In this document: piece after piece, positions 16,496 through 26,912 of the stretch
Layout of the letters: the number at the start of each line of letters is the position of its first letter
How positions within the stretch are numbered: the stretch's first letter is position 1
From: an uncultured Phocaeicola sp.
Lineage (GTDB): Bacteria > Bacteroidota > Bacteroidia > Bacteroidales > Bacteroidaceae
Length of the DNA: 43,870 bases
NCBI GenBank assembly: GCA_947626525.1
Contig: CANQSM010000019.1
Location: forward strand, 1 to 43,870
Reading direction: 5' to 3'
Notes under the pieces: model-generated
Seen by the model: only the letters and a program-made list of their open reading frames with translations
What the model was told of the DNA's origin: nothing
Databases searched by the model: none
Made by a program: the position numbers and the translations under genes

Positions 16496-19093
16496 CTATT
16501 CTATCTTTATTTCTATGCATTGCAAGTCTTCTTCTCTGGAGCTTCCTCCATAGAGAATCTCGTAGCTTCCGGTGATAGGATGCATGGAGTTGGTTTTTGT
16601 ATCAAACCATTCGAAGGCGGAGTAGGGAAGCGGTATTTCTACTTCTTGACTACTTCCTTTCGGCAGGCTGATACGGCGGAACTCTCTGAGCGTCTTGATA
16701 GGACCCTCCGTGTCGTCCGGACGGCGCAGATAGACTTGCACCACTTCTTCCCCGTCGCGTTTGCCGATGTTCTGTACGGGAATCGTCAACATGGCAGATT
16801 CACCGTACTTCAATCTGGTTTTGTCCAAGCGTGCCGGCTGATAAGCATACTGTGTATAGCTCAGTCCGTAGCCGAAGGGGAACAGAGGGGTTCCGTTGAA
16901 ATAGCGGTAAGTACGTCCTTTCATGGAATAATCTTGAAAATCGGGCAGTTGTTCCGTGCTTTGGTAAAATGTGACCGGAAGGCGTCCGGCTGGATTGTAA
17001 TCACCGAAGAGTATGCTGGTTACCGCCGTGCCCCCTTCCTGTCCCGGATACCATGCTTGTAGGATGGCATCGCAGTTTTCGGCTTCGGGAGCCAAAGCAA
17101 TGGCGGAACCGGAATAGTTGACATACACCACTTTTTTGCCGGCCTTTTTCAAGGCTTGCAGTACTTGTCGCTGTGCATCGGGTAGTTCGATGTGGTCACG
17201 GTCTCCTCCATGGAATCCCGGTGCGTCAACGCTCATCTGCTCTCCTTCGAGCAGTGGCGAGATTCCGCCGGCAAACACAATGACATCCGCTTTTTTCAAT
17301 CGTTTCAGTAAATCCTGCATATCAGTTGGTTGCGCTTCCACCAAATCGAATTTCAGGAAAGCGTCTTCCCTTGTTTGGATGGTTTTCAATTCAATCTCGT
17401 ATTCCTTTCCTTGTTCGAACGTAAAGGGATAGTAGTTGGCCGGCTGTTTCTTATTGACAATTTCCTGTCCGGTTTCTTTTCCGTTTACCCATACGCCAGC
17501 TTTTCCGTTGGTCGCGATGCGGAAATAAGCCGTACCGGAATGAGTGGGGCGGAAAGTGGAACGGTAAGAGGCCGAAAATTCCCGCGTGTTCACTCCCGGG
17601 GCAAATACGGTGGCACCGGCGGCTTGAAAGGCAAAAGGTGTGGCCTGTACGGCTTGTGCGGAAGGAGTCCCTTGATAGGTTGTGTTGTTCCAATAAATTG
17701 CTTCGAAACCATTTCCTTTTGGAGAGTGACATTGGTCAAAAAGGCTACCCCAGATATGTGCGTTGGTATGTTCGCATACTTGTTCGTATATGATTTGTGA
17801 TTCAGGGAGTTTCTTTTGTATGCCTTTCAATAACGTCACCGTGTGTGACGGAGTACCATTGTAGTTACCCCATTGCATGACCGAATCGTTAGCGTTCGGA
17901 CCTATGACGGCAACAGTCATCTTTTTGTTCAGAGGAAGCAGGTTGCGTTTGTTTTGCAGAAGTACCATGCTCTCTTGTGCCATCTTTAAAGCCAAATCAT
18001 TGTGCTCGGCGGAAGCTACCACTGAATAGGGGATATGGCTCCACGGATGAATGCTGTCCATTTCACCTAATTCGAAACGGGCTTTCAACAAACGGCGTAC
18101 AGAAATATCGATGCGTTCTTGTGAAATCAATCCTTTTCGCACAGCGTCAGGCAATTTCCCGTAATTGGATCCGCATTCTATATCCGTTCCACTCAGTACG
18201 GCACTGGCCGAAGCGTGCGTGGCATCAGGGTGGGTATTATGTTTTTTTTCTCCGTAAAAGTCGGAAATGGCGCTACAGTCGGATACGACAATACCGTTGA
18301 ATCCCCATTCGTTGCGCAGAATCTGGGTGAGCAGTCGGTTACTACCGCAACAAGGGTCTCCTTCGTAACGGTTGTAGGCACACATGACTTCTTTTACCTT
18401 GGCTTTCTGTACCAGTTCCTTGAACGCCGGGAGATATGTTTCCCACAAATCACGCAGATCGATGTTTTCGGCATTAAAGCTGTGGCGGTTCCATTCTGGT
18501 CCGGAATGTACGGCAAAGTGTTTGGCGCAGGCATGGAGCTTGTTGTATTTGCTATTGGCTGGTCCTTGAAGGCCTTTTACCACAGCGCTTCCCATGCGTC
18601 CTGCCAAGTAAGGGTCTTCCCCGTAGGTCTCTTGTCCACGTCCCCAGCGTGGGTCGCGGAAGATGTTGATGTTTGGTGTCCACATGGTCAGCCCTTGATA
18701 ACGTTTGTACTGCCCCTTTTCATTGAAATCACGGTTTTTTGCACGTGCTTCATCGGAGACGGCCGTAAATACCTTGAACAGGAGACTGTCGTTGAAAGAG
18801 GCAGCCATGCCGATGGATTGCGGGAAAACCGTCGCCAATCCAGCACGCGCCACTCCGTGGAGTGCTTCGTTCCACCACTCATACGGTTTGATTCCAAGTC
18901 GGGGAATTGCTTTCGAATCGTTTTGCATTAATAATGCTTTTTCTTCTAATGTAAGACGTTCCAGCAAGTCTTCCGCCCGTTGATCGGGCGATAGTTGCGT
19001 ATTCTGGTAAGGCGGTAGTGTTTCAGAAGTAGTCTGAGCCAAAGCACCGCACGAAAGAAGAGTGACTAGGTAGGTAGATAAAATTTTTCTCAT
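16496..19093 (-). CDS. Glycoside hydrolase family 3 with PA14 insert (beta-xylosidase/glucosidase type)
   Basis: An 865-residue secreted enzyme: signal peptide 1-19 (ending CGALA), GH3 N-terminal barrel (about 30-355) with YEWWNEALHGVA (71-82), KHFAVHSG (191-198) and nucleophile D272 in IVVSDCSAI, then the GH3 C-terminal sandwich (from about 370) interrupted by a PA14 carbohydrate-binding module (about 462-583), with a likely acid/base Glu at 615 or 617 (LLEGEQM), and a fibronectin-III-like tail (about 755-860). The YEWWNEALHGVA pattern is typical of beta-xylosidase or arabinofuranosidase-like GH3 enzymes, so xylan-type oligosaccharides are a fair guess, but specificity cannot be read out. 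No SusC/SusD genes or sensor adjoin it, so it is not in an obvious utilisation locus here. Confidence 0.93.
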   Translation of the reverse strand: MRKILSTYLVTLLSCGALAQTTSETLPPYQNTQLSPDQRAEDLLERLTLEEKALLMQNDSKAIPRLGIKPYEWWNEALHGVARAGLATVFPQSIGMAASFNDSLLFKVFTAVSDEARAKNRDFNEKGQYKRYQGLTMWTPNINIFRDPRWGRGQETYGEDPYLAGRMGSAVVKGLQGPANSKYNKLHACAKHFAVHSGPEWNRHSFNAENIDLRDLWETYLPAFKELVQKAKVKEVMCAYNRYEGDPCCGSNRLLTQILRNEWGFNGIVVSDCSAISDFYGEKKHNTHPDATHASASAVLSGTDIECGSNYGKLPDAVRKGLISQERIDISVRRLLKARFELGEMDSIHPWSHIPYSVVASAEHNDLALKMAQESMVLLQNKRNLLPLNKKMTVAVIGPNANDSVMQWGNYNGTPSHTVTLLKGIQKKLPESQIIYEQVCEHTNAHIWGSLFDQCHSPKGNGFEAIYWNNTTYQGTPSAQAVQATPFAFQAAGATVFAPGVNTREFSASYRSTFRPTHSGTAYFRIATNGKAGVWVNGKETGQEIVNKKQPANYYPFTFEQGKEYEIELKTIQTREDAFLKFDLVEAQPTDMQDLLKRLKKADVIVFAGGISPLLEGEQMSVDAPGFHGGDRDHIELPDAQRQVLQALKKAGKKVVYVNYSGSAIALAPEAENCDAILQAWYPGQEGGTAVTSILFGDYNPAGRLPVTFYQSTEQLPDFQDYSMKGRTYRYFNGTPLFPFGYGLSYTQYAYQPARLDKTRLKYGESAMLTIPVQNIGKRDGEEVVQVYLRRPDDTEGPIKTLREFRRISLPKGSSQEVEIPLPYSAFEWFDTKTNSMHPITGSYEILYGGSSREEDLQCIEIKIE

Positions 19094-19370
19094 GTGTATA
19101 TAGATTTAAGTGATATATAAAATTAAGATGTTGCAATATTACCATAATTTTGCCAATGATAGGTATAAGAATTGTTCAAAATAGTGCAAAAAATGTAAGA
19201 ATCTTGCTGTTTGTATTCGTTTGGGATGGGCTTATTATCCAATCGTTTTGCGTTTGCAAAAATAGAACACCGCATATTACGCCGATTCCGACTTGATGAT
19301 TTTGATTAGTTTTTCGGTAGAGAGCGATAAAATAATCTGTGAAAATCTGCGTTATCTGCATCGAAACCCC

Positions 19371-19378
19371 TACCTTTG
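19371..19378 (+). promoter_or_regulatory. -7 element TACCTTTG before the DUF4105 gene
   Basis: Exact TAnnTTTG, 25 bases before the ATG at 19404. The rest of 19094-19370, between the divergent GH3 and DUF4105 genes, shows no gene. Confidence 0.55.
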
Positions 19379-19403
19379 CTCCATCGATTGGAAAAATAAT
19401 CTC

Positions 19404-20585
19404 ATGAAACGATACCTGATATTATTATTGGCAATAAGTATAGGATTTGGAAAGTTACTGCCATTGTCGGCAGCAGAAGATTCCATACGTGTCAGTCTGC
19501 TTACCTGTTCTCCGGGAACGGAGATTTATGCTTTGTTCGGACATACGGCTATCCGCTATGAGAATAAAGCCAAAGGGGCCGATTGGGTGTTTAATTACGG
19601 GATGTTCAGTTTTCGGACTCCTAATTTTGTTATGCGTTTTATAAAAGGAGCAACGGACTATCAGTTGGGAGTGATTCCATATACTTATTTTGAGGAAGAA
19701 TATATTGAACGAGGTTCGTATGTGGAGCAGCAAGTGCTGAATTTGACCTTCGAGGAGAAAGTAAGACTATTCCAACTGTTGGAGGAAAATTATCGTCCGG
19801 AAAACCGGACTTACCGTTATAATTATTTTTATGATAATTGTACCACGCGTGCGCGTGATAAAATAGAGGAGAGTGTAGAGGGACAGGTTGTTTATTCTGA
19901 AGATGGAAAAAAACGCTCTTTCCGTGACATTGTTCATCAATATACAGCCGGACACGAATGGTCGGAACTGGGTATAGACTTCTGTTTAGGCAGTGAGGCT
20001 GATCTTCCTATAGGTGAACGTTTACAGATGTTTGCGCCTTTTTATATGCTTCATGCGGCCGATGAGGCAGTCATCAGGCAAGCGGATGGGGCGGAACGTC
20101 CGTTGGTTTTGGATAAGCAGAAAATCGTCCATCTTTCGGTAAAGGTGCCGGAAAAGGAATTTCCCGTTTCGCCGATGCAGGCCGCCCTTATTTTGCTGGT
20201 GTTCACTATAGTGATGGGATGGGCGGAAATGCATTATAAGAAATATTTTTGGGGAGTGGATATTCTTCTGTTCGGTGCACAAGGCATAGCCGGATGTGTG
20301 ATTGCTTTTTTATTTTTCTTCTCCCTACATCCGACAGTAGGTTCCAATTATCTGTTGATTCTTTTTAATCCCTTGCCACTCATTTATCTCCCGATGATGA
20401 TTTATAAGACGATAAAAGGGAAGAAAGATTTGTATCATTGGATAAATACTACTGCTTTAACACTTTTTATAGCGTTTTGGGGCGTTATACCCCAAGAATT
20501 CAATTTGGTAGTATTACCTTTGGTCCTGAGTTTGTTAATAAGATCTCTGACTCATATAATCATATATAGAAAACGACATAAATGA
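19404..20585 (+). CDS. DUF4105 membrane protein
   Basis: A 393-residue protein: signal peptide about 1-23, an extracytoplasmic DUF4105 domain (about 28-215) and five or six C-terminal membrane spans (from about residue 260). The domain keeps H47 in LFGHTAIRYEN and C146 in FYDNCTTRARD. This spaced His/Cys pair recalls NlpC/P60-LRAT-type thiol hydrolases, but that is inference; DUF4105 has no assigned reaction that I know. A frame extends upstream to 19293, but ATG 19404 starts the signal peptide and follows a -7 element. The last four bases (ATGA) overlap the start of the phosphatase-fold gene, so the two are translationally coupled and probably act together in the envelope. Confidence 0.85.
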   Translation: MKRYLILLLAISIGFGKLLPLSAAEDSIRVSLLTCSPGTEIYALFGHTAIRYENKAKGADWVFNYGMFSFRTPNFVMRFIKGATDYQLGVIPYTYFEEEYIERGSYVEQQVLNLTFEEKVRLFQLLEENYRPENRTYRYNYFYDNCTTRARDKIEESVEGQVVYSEDGKKRSFRDIVHQYTAGHEWSELGIDFCLGSEADLPIGERLQMFAPFYMLHAADEAVIRQADGAERPLVLDKQKIVHLSVKVPEKEFPVSPMQAALILLVFTIVMGWAEMHYKKYFWGVDILLFGAQGIAGCVIAFLFFFSLHPTVGSNYLLILFNPLPLIYLPMMIYKTIKGKKDLYHWINTTALTLFIAFWGVIPQEFNLVVLPLVLSLLIRSLTHIIIYRKRHK

Positions 20586-22171
20586 AAGGAAGATTATTCA
20601 CTTCGCTTCTTACGGCTTTAACCCTTGCAAGTCTTCAGGCGCAAACGATTCCTGCTGCTCCCAAATTGGTGGTAGGTATTACTATCGACCAGTTGCGATC
20701 GGACTATATGGAGGCTTTTTCGGCTCTATATGGTGAAAAGGGATTCAGACGTTTGCTGAAGGAAGGACGGGTCTATTGTAGTGCCAATTATAATTTTGCA
20801 CAGCCGGACAGGGCATCGGCCATTGCTTCCATTTATACTGGAACAATTCCTTATAATCATGGTATTATTAGGGAACAGTGGATGGACCGAAATACATTGC
20901 AAATGGTTCAGTGTGTGGATGACAAGGCATTTATGGGCGTTTATACTGCCGAAAACACTTCTCCAAAGAATTTGTTAGTATCCACTATTTCGGATGAGTT
21001 GAAAGTGGCGACATTGGGAAAGGCATTGGTCTATGCGATCGCTCCGTTTCGGGATGCGGCTGTTTTTTCTGCCGGACATGCGGCCGATGGGGCTTTTTGG
21101 CTGAATGATGACACGGGAAAGTGGGCCGGTTCTACTTTTTACGGAACGTTTCCTACATGGGTCATGGCTTATAATGACCGAAACGGACTGGATACCCGCA
21201 TTCAGGATTTGGTATGGGAACCTTATCATGTTTCCGGAGCTTATACCTATTTTTCTGCATTGAATGCGGAAGGATTTAGACACCGTTTTACGGATACTTA
21301 CCGGAAGTATAGGGACTTCAAGACAAGCGGACTGGTGAATGAAGAAGTGAATCGTTTGGCTACTACTTGTCTGAGAAATACGGCTATAGGAACTGACAAT
21401 GTGACCGATTTTTTAGCGGTAACTTATTACGCCGGTAATTTTGAGCATAGGTCGGCGTTGGAATATCCTATTGAGATTCAAGATACGTATGCCCGGCTTG
21501 ACCGCCATATTGAAGAATTATTGGAGGCAGCGGAAAAGAAAGTGGGAATACAGAATCTGCTGGTATTCATAACTTCTACCGGTTATGCGGATGCGGAGGT
21601 TAGCGATTATTTGTCGGAATACCGGATCCCTACCGGTGAGTTTTACATGGATCGTTGTACGGCATTGCTGAATATGTTTCTGATGGCTACCTATGGGCAG
21701 GGACAATATGTGGAGGCATATAACGGACTGCATATTTATTTGGATCAGAAGCTGATAGAGAAGAAACAGCTGGACTTTGTGCAGGTGATGAATAAAGCTG
21801 CCGAGTTTTTGGCTCAGTTTAGTGGTGTGAAGTCGGTATATACATCTCAGAGTTTACGGTTGAATACCTATACGGCAGAGGCCATGCGCATGCGTAACAG
21901 CTACAATGGAAAATGTTCCGGCGATATTATTTTAGACATTGCTCCGGGCTGGAAGTTGATGAATGAAGATGTAACAAAAGATTATTCCTATAAGATTGTA
22001 CGTGATTCTTATTTGGAATTTCCTTTGATTTTCTGGGGAATCGGTACGAAACCGGAACTTATTCATACTCCCACATCCGTGGACTGTATCGTGCCCACTT
22101 TAGCCCATTTTATGAGGATACGGGCTCCCAATGCCTGTTCGGTACCTCCTTTGACAGATTTGAACAAATAA
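20582..22171 (+). CDS. Alkaline-phosphatase-superfamily protein, apparently catalytically dead
   Basis: A 529-residue secreted protein, signal peptide 1-20. The PafA/nucleotide-pyrophosphatase fold is clear: LVVGITIDQLRSDYM (29-43), ASIYTGTIPYNHGI (82-95), QDTYARLDRHIEELL (300-314), KCSGDI and PLIFWGIG (481-488). D36 keeps the first metal ligand. The nucleophile position, normally Thr in the TxxGH segment before ASIYTG, is R77, and the paired Gly-His are A80-I81. The usual ADHG metal ligands read STGY (332-335), and the His of DTHVP is E479. By these alignments at least the nucleophile and three or more ligands are lost, so I infer a pseudoenzyme with a binding or structural role. It overlaps the DUF4105 gene by 4 bases. 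The alignment was made by eye. Confidence 0.85.
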   Translation: MKGRLFTSLLTALTLASLQAQTIPAAPKLVVGITIDQLRSDYMEAFSALYGEKGFRRLLKEGRVYCSANYNFAQPDRASAIASIYTGTIPYNHGIIREQWMDRNTLQMVQCVDDKAFMGVYTAENTSPKNLLVSTISDELKVATLGKALVYAIAPFRDAAVFSAGHAADGAFWLNDDTGKWAGSTFYGTFPTWVMAYNDRNGLDTRIQDLVWEPYHVSGAYTYFSALNAEGFRHRFTDTYRKYRDFKTSGLVNEEVNRLATTCLRNTAIGTDNVTDFLAVTYYAGNFEHRSALEYPIEIQDTYARLDRHIEELLEAAEKKVGIQNLLVFITSTGYADAEVSDYLSEYRIPTGEFYMDRCTALLNMFLMATYGQGQYVEAYNGLHIYLDQKLIEKKQLDFVQVMNKAAEFLAQFSGVKSVYTSQSLRLNTYTAEAMRMRNSYNGKCSGDIILDIAPGWKLMNEDVTKDYSYKIVRDSYLEFPLIFWGIGTKPELIHTPTSVDCIVPTLAHFMRIRAPNACSVPPLTDLNK

Positions 22172-22321
22172 GATTTCGTGCTGGAAGAGATTTTTGTTCA
22201 TCACAGATGAACTGGGAAAGTGTGGCGGAAAGCGATTTTCTTTTCGGTCAATGGGGATAAACTTAAGAATAGTCTTTCTAAAATAATTAAGGTGAAAAGT
22301 TAAATGAATCAGCATTTTATT

Positions 22322-22329
22322 TAACTTTG
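22322..22329 (+). promoter_or_regulatory. -7 element TAACTTTG before secA
   Basis: Exact TAnnTTTG, 44 bases before the secA ATG. The gap from the previous gene (22172-22321) contains nothing else recognised. Confidence 0.55.
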
Positions 22330-22373
22330 CAGCCCGTAAATCATTTTATAGATAACAATAAAAACAGAATATA

Positions 22374-25300
22374 ATGGGATTTAATGAGTTATTGAGTAAA
22401 CTTTTCGGTAACAAGTCTACTAGGGACATGAAAGAGATACAGCCTTGGGTGGAAAAGATTAAGGCGGCTTATCCGGATATAGAAAAATTGAGTAATGATG
22501 AGCTTCGTGCCAAGACGTTGGAGCTAAAGCAGTATATACAACAATCAGCTACCGAGGAAAAGGAAAAAATAGAAGAACTGAAGGCTTCCGTGGAAAGCAC
22601 GGAGATGGAAGACCGTGAAGAACTTTTTGTCCAAATTGACAAATTGGAGAAAGAAGTGCTGGATAAATATGAGAAAGCATTGGACGAAGTGTTGCCTGTG
22701 GTTTTTTCTATTGTAAAAGATACAGCCCGTCGTTTTACTGAAAATGAGGAAATCGTTGTGACGGCTACTGATTTCGATCGTCAGCTGGCTGCTACGAAAG
22801 ATTTTGTACGGATTGAAGGTGATAAGGCTGTTTACCAGAATCATTGGATAGCCGGAGGAAATGATACGAAATGGAATATGATACATTATGATGTACAGTT
22901 GTTTGGAGGTGTCGTATTGCATAAAGGTAAAATTGCCGAGATGGCAACGGGTGAAGGTAAAACGTTGGTAGCGACCTTACCGGTTTTCCTGAATGCACTG
23001 ACTGGAAATGGTGTACATGTGGTGACGGTGAATGATTACTTGTCCAAGCGTGACTCAGAATGGATGGGGCCTTTATATGAGTTCCACGGATTGAGCGTGG
23101 ACTGTATTGATAAACATCAGCCCAATTCCGATGCTCGCCGGAAGGCTTATCTGGCAGACATTACTTTCGGTACGAACAATGAATTCGGTTTCGATTATCT
23201 GCGTGACAATATGGCAGGAAGCCCGAGAGACTTGGTACAACGTCAGCACAATTATGCCATCGTCGATGAAGTGGATTCTGTGTTGATTGATGATGCGCGT
23301 ACTCCGTTGATTATTTCCGGTCCGGTACCTAAAGGGGACGACCAGTTGTTTGAAGAACTTCGTCCGTTGGTGGAGCGTCTGGTGGAAGCACAGAAAAAAC
23401 TGGCCACCCAATATTTGGCTGATGCGAAAAAGTTGTTGGCTTCTGATGATAAAAAATCCCAAGAAGAGGGATTCCTCGCTTTATTCCGAAGCCATAAAGC
23501 TTTACCGAAAAACAAGGCATTGATTAAGTTCTTGAGTGAGCCAGGTATAAAGGCCGGAATGCTGAAAACTGAAGAAATCTATATGGAACAGAACAACAAG
23601 CGTATGCCGGAAGCGGTAGAACCTTTGTTCTTTGTGATTGATGAGAAGTTGAACAGTGTGGATATGACCGACAAAGGCGTAGACTTGATTACTGGAAATT
23701 CTTCCGATCCTACGTTTTTTGTGTTACCGGATATCGCTGCACAGCTTTCGGAACTGGAAAATGAAAAAGAATTGAGTAACGAAGACAAACTGGTCAAGAA
23801 AGACGAGCTGTTGACTAATTATGCCATTAAATCGGAACGGGTACATACCATTAATCAGTTGCTGAAGGCATATACCATGTTCGAGAAAGATGATGAATAT
23901 GTAGTGATGGACGGGCAGGTGAAGATTGTGGACGAGCAGACCGGTCGTATTATGGAAGGCCGCCGTTACTCCGATGGATTACATCAGGCTATTGAGGCCA
24001 AGGAGCGTGTGAAAGTGGAGGCTGCCACACAGACTTTTGCTACGATTACATTACAGAATTATTTCCGTATGTATCACAAATTGTCAGGTATGACTGGTAC
24101 GGCAGAAACGGAAGCCGGAGAATTTTGGGATATCTATAAGTTGGATGTGGTGGTGATTCCAACTAATCGTCCGATTGCACGAAAAGATATGAATGACCGT
24201 GTCTATAAGACCAAGCGTGAGAAGTATAAGGCGGTGATTGAGGAAATTGAAAGACTGGTAGATGAAGGCCGCCCAGTGTTGGTAGGTACTACTTCTGTTG
24301 AAATCTCTGAAATGTTGAGCAAGACGCTTAAAATGCGTAAGATTGAGCATAATGTGTTGAACGCAAAGTTGCACCAGAAAGAGGCTGATATCGTTGCAAA
24401 AGCCGGTTTGACAGGCACTGTGACGATTGCTACCAATATGGCCGGTCGTGGTACTGATATTAAGTTGAGTCCGGAAGTGAAAGCTGCCGGAGGTTTGGCT
24501 ATTATCGGTACGGAACGGCACGAATCCCGTCGTGTAGACCGTCAGTTACGTGGACGTTCCGGTCGCCAAGGAGACCCGGGTTCTTCTGTATTCTTTGTAT
24601 CTTTGGAAGATGATTTAATGCGTCTGTTTGCTTCCGATCGTATTGCGCATGTGATGGATAAGCTGGGCTTTAAGGAAGGAGAAATGATTGAAGCCAACAT
24701 GATTTCAAGCTCTATTGAGCGGGCGCAGAAAAAGGTGGAAGAGAATAACTTCGGTATCCGTAAGCGGTTGTTGGAATACGATGACGTGATGAATAAACAG
24801 CGTGCGGTAGTATATACTAAACGTCGCCATGCTTTGATGGGTGAGCGTATTGGCATGGATATCACCAATATGATATGGGAACGTTGTAGTAATGCAGTGG
24901 TGAACAATGACTATGAAGGGGCGCAGATGGATATTCTGAAAACCTTGGCAATGGAAGCACCGTTTACTGAGGATGAATTCCGCAAGGAAAAACCAGAAAC
25001 TTTGGTAGAAAAAACTTTTGATGGAGCCATGGCCAACTTTAAGCGTAAGATGGAACGTATGGCTCAGGTAGCTCAGCCTGTCATTAAGGAAGTATATGAA
25101 AAACAAGGCCAGATGTATGAGAACATTTTGATTCCTATTACGGATGGCAAACGTATGTATAATATTCCATGTAATTTGAAAGCTGCTTACGAAAGTGATT
25201 GTAAGGAAATCATCAAAGCTTTCGAAAAGGCCATATTGTTGCATACGATAGACGAGGCCTGGAAGGAAAATCTGCGTGAATTGGATGAATTGAAACATTC

Positions 25301-25667
25301 CGTACAGAATGCAAGTTATGAGCAGAAAGATCCGTTGTTGATTTTTAAATTGGAATCTGTCAACTTGTTTGATAACATGGTGGATAAAATTAATAATGAG
25401 ACTATTTCAGTGTTGATGCGTGGACAGATTCCGGTACAGGAACCGGAACAAGTGAGGGAAGCTGCTCCGGAGAGGCCGGCTCGCCGCCAGCAATATCGTG
25501 AAACAAAGCAGGATTTGAGCGATCCGAACCAACAGGCTGCAGCTGATCGGGATACCCGTGAAGTGAAACGTGAACCGATTCGTTCGGGAAAGACGGTGGG
25601 GCGTAATGACCCATGTCCATGTGGAAGTGGCAAGAAATATAAAAATTGCCATGGCAAGGGATTTTAA
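22374..25667 (+). CDS. secA: Preprotein translocase ATPase SecA
   Basis: The motor that pushes secretory proteins through SecYEG; 1,097 residues, the long form usual in Bacteroidetes and longer than the roughly 900 of E. coli. Walker A is MATGEGKT (residues 190-197). [20 protein letters not shown], the helicase motifs [10 protein letters not shown] and [14 protein letters not shown], and the C-terminal zinc finger [14 protein letters not shown] are all intact. A charged helical insert (about residues 55-105) within the first nucleotide-binding domain and a longer preprotein-binding region (about 325-500) account for the extra length. It has its own -7 element and a strong terminator, so it appears to be transcribed alone. 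Confidence 0.98.
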   Translation: MGFNELLSKLFGNKSTRDMKEIQPWVEKIKAAYPDIEKLSNDELRAKTLELKQYIQQSATEEKEKIEELKASVESTEMEDREELFVQIDKLEKEVLDKYEKALDEVLPVVFSIVKDTARRFTENEEIVVTATDFDRQLAATKDFVRIEGDKAVYQNHWIAGGNDTKWNMIHYDVQLFGGVVLHKGKIAEMATGEGKTLVATLPVFLNALTGNGVHVVTVNDYLSKRDSEWMGPLYEFHGLSVDCIDKHQPNSDARRKAYLADITFGTNNEFGFDYLRDNMAGSPRDLVQRQHNYAIVDEVDSVLIDDARTPLIISGPVPKGDDQLFEELRPLVERLVEAQKKLATQYLADAKKLLASDDKKSQEEGFLALFRSHKALPKNKALIKFLSEPGIKAGMLKTEEIYMEQNNKRMPEAVEPLFFVIDEKLNSVDMTDKGVDLITGNSSDPTFFVLPDIAAQLSELENEKELSNEDKLVKKDELLTNYAIKSERVHTINQLLKAYTMFEKDDEYVVMDGQVKIVDEQTGRIMEGRRYSDGLHQAIEAKERVKVEAATQTFATITLQNYFRMYHKLSGMTGTAETEAGEFWDIYKLDVVVIPTNRPIARKDMNDRVYKTKREKYKAVIEEIERLVDEGRPVLVGTTSVEISEMLSKTLKMRKIEHNVLNAKLHQKEADIVAKAGLTGTVTIATNMAGRGTDIKLSPEVKAAGGLAIIGTERHESRRVDRQLRGRSGRQGDPGSSVFFVSLEDDLMRLFASDRIAHVMDKLGFKEGEMIEANMISSSIERAQKKVEENNFGIRKRLLEYDDVMNKQRAVVYTKRRHALMGERIGMDITNMIWERCSNAVVNNDYEGAQMDILKTLAMEAPFTEDEFRKEKPETLVEKTFDGAMANFKRKMERMAQVAQPVIKEVYEKQGQMYENILIPITDGKRMYNIPCNLKAAYESDCKEIIKAFEKAILLHTIDEAWKENLRELDELKHSVQNASYEQKDPLLIFKLESVNLFDNMVDKINNETISVLMRGQIPVQEPEQVREAAPERPARRQQYRETKQDLSDPNQQAAADRDTREVKREPIRSGKTVGRNDPCPCGSGKKYKNCHGKGF

Positions 25668-25701
25668 ATAGTTTTGTACTATGCTTTAATTTATCAATGA
25701 T

Positions 25702-25738
25702 AAAATGGGGAGTTCGGTGAAAAGAACTCCCCATTTTT
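25702..25738 (+). terminator. Terminator of secA
   Basis: A perfect 14-bp stem (25702-25715 with 25724-25737), loop GGTGAAAA, ending in TTTTT, 35 bases after the secA stop. Confidence 0.88.
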
Positions 25739-25844
25739 CAGTTCGGGAGGTTCAGAGTTAAACGTAGTTAATCTGCGTATATTCTTTCGTTTTATGTCGA
25801 GAATCAGGTTATTTTTGTCTTCCCAATATAAAAACTATATGGTT

Positions 25845-26834
25845 ATGAGAAAGTATGTGGCATTGATTGCATGTTTCGGTCTGTTTTCTTGTTCTTCCAT
25901 CGGTTATATATCAATGGATTCTCTATACCCGGCAGAGCTGAGTTTTTCTTCAGATGTGAGGACGGTAGGAGTGGTGGACAATACGGTGAACCATGATACA
26001 TTGCTGGCTACAGGTATTACGATAGGGACATTGGAAGGAAATGGAAAAATAATGGCCAGACAGTTAGCTAACCATATAGCTGACGGAGATTATTTTGATG
26101 AGGTGATTCTATGCGATACCTCCTTGCGTTCCAGCGGTCCTGTAAATGTGGAACCGAAATTACCACAAGAAGAGGTACAAGCTTTAACTTCCGATTTGAA
26201 TGTAGATATGCTGATTACGGTAGATGGTGTGTGCGTCAAGACATGGCTTGACTTACAGATATATTGGGGCGCTCCGGATCCAGTAGAAGTTGTGGCTGGG
26301 GAGATTTCATCGGTAATAAGTCTCTATGTACCTTCCCGAAAGGAGCCGATGCGTCTGGCTCTTGGTGCCCAAGATACGTTGTATTGGGATTTGGGTGATA
26401 GCCGCCTGACAGAGAGGAAACTGGTGGAAGAAGCTTCCTTGCATGCGGCTTTGTTATCTATGAAATATCTGGTTCCTCAGTGGAAAGCGGAAGAGCGTTT
26501 TTACTATTCGGGAGGGAATGTGGATATGCGTGATGCGGCAGTTTACGTACAGGAAAATAATTGGGACGAGGCCTTCCAGTTGTGGAAACGAGTCTATGAT
26601 TCCTCAAAGGTCAAATCGAAGAAACGGATGAGAGCGGCATTGAATCTTGCCCTTTATTACGAGATGCAGAGCAATATTTCTGAAGCGCTTAAATATGCCA
26701 AAGAAGCCATGGACATTGCTAAACCTTGGAGTACGGATAAGAACTTCATTACTTCTTATTCCGGACAATTAAGTGACAAGTCTTTGAAAATACAGAAACT
26801 GAATCTGCAAATGGAACGCTTTCATGAGAAATAA
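25845..26834 (+). CDS. Lipoprotein of unknown function (DUF6340-like)
   Basis: A 329-residue predicted lipoprotein. From ATG 25845 the N-terminus is MRKYVALIACFGLFSCSS, with lipobox LFSC and Cys16 as the lipidated residue. The frame opens earlier (25794), but those codons do not improve the signal, so I chose the inner start; ATG 25839 is also possible. The middle domain has alternating strands (RTVGVVDNTVNH, VDMLITVDGVCV), and the C-terminal quarter has a TPR-like helical region (NNWDEAFQLWKRVYDSSKVK, ALNLALYYEMQSNISEALKY). It resembles Bacteroidales lipoproteins I recall as DUF6340; the function is unknown. The upstream side is separated from secA by a terminator. Confidence 0.75.
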   Translation: MRKYVALIACFGLFSCSSIGYISMDSLYPAELSFSSDVRTVGVVDNTVNHDTLLATGITIGTLEGNGKIMARQLANHIADGDYFDEVILCDTSLRSSGPVNVEPKLPQEEVQALTSDLNVDMLITVDGVCVKTWLDLQIYWGAPDPVEVVAGEISSVISLYVPSRKEPMRLALGAQDTLYWDLGDSRLTERKLVEEASLHAALLSMKYLVPQWKAEERFYYSGGNVDMRDAAVYVQENNWDEAFQLWKRVYDSSKVKSKKRMRAALNLALYYEMQSNISEALKYAKEAMDIAKPWSTDKNFITSYSGQLSDKSLKIQKLNLQMERFHEK

Positions 26835-26847
26835 TCGTTATTGTATG

Positions 26848-26876
26848 TTGCAGGTGCTAAATTTTTTGTACTTTTG
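26848..26876 (+). promoter_or_regulatory. Promoter TTG-N18-TACTTTTG
   Basis: A -7 match TACTTTTG at 26869-26876 with a TTG at 26848-26850, 18 bases upstream, close to the Bacteroides -33/-7 layout. It lies 36 bases before the next ATG. Confidence 0.55.
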
Positions 26877-26912
26877 AAGTGCATTAGCAAAGATATAAAA
26901 TAAAGACTCTAT

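Noticed and set aside
16212-16520. A 102-residue minus-strand frame between coaX and the GH3 gene.
   Set aside because: It overlaps the GH3 end in another frame and lacks promoter and family signals. A different frame of the same stretch looks more protein-like, so I recorded only a possible remnant.
18215-18931. A 238-residue plus-strand frame inside the GH3 gene.
   Set aside because: It is the antisense shadow of conserved GH3 catalytic sequence and has no promoter or family resemblance.
16496-19093. Treating the GH3 gene as part of a polysaccharide-utilisation locus.
   Set aside because: No SusC/SusD pair, hybrid two-component system or ECF sigma factor adjoins it; the only TonB receptor here is 15 kb away and truncated.
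24705-25298. A 197-residue minus-strand frame inside secA.
   Set aside because: It lies wholly opposite conserved SecA sequence; its F-, I- and H-rich make-up is that of a shadow.
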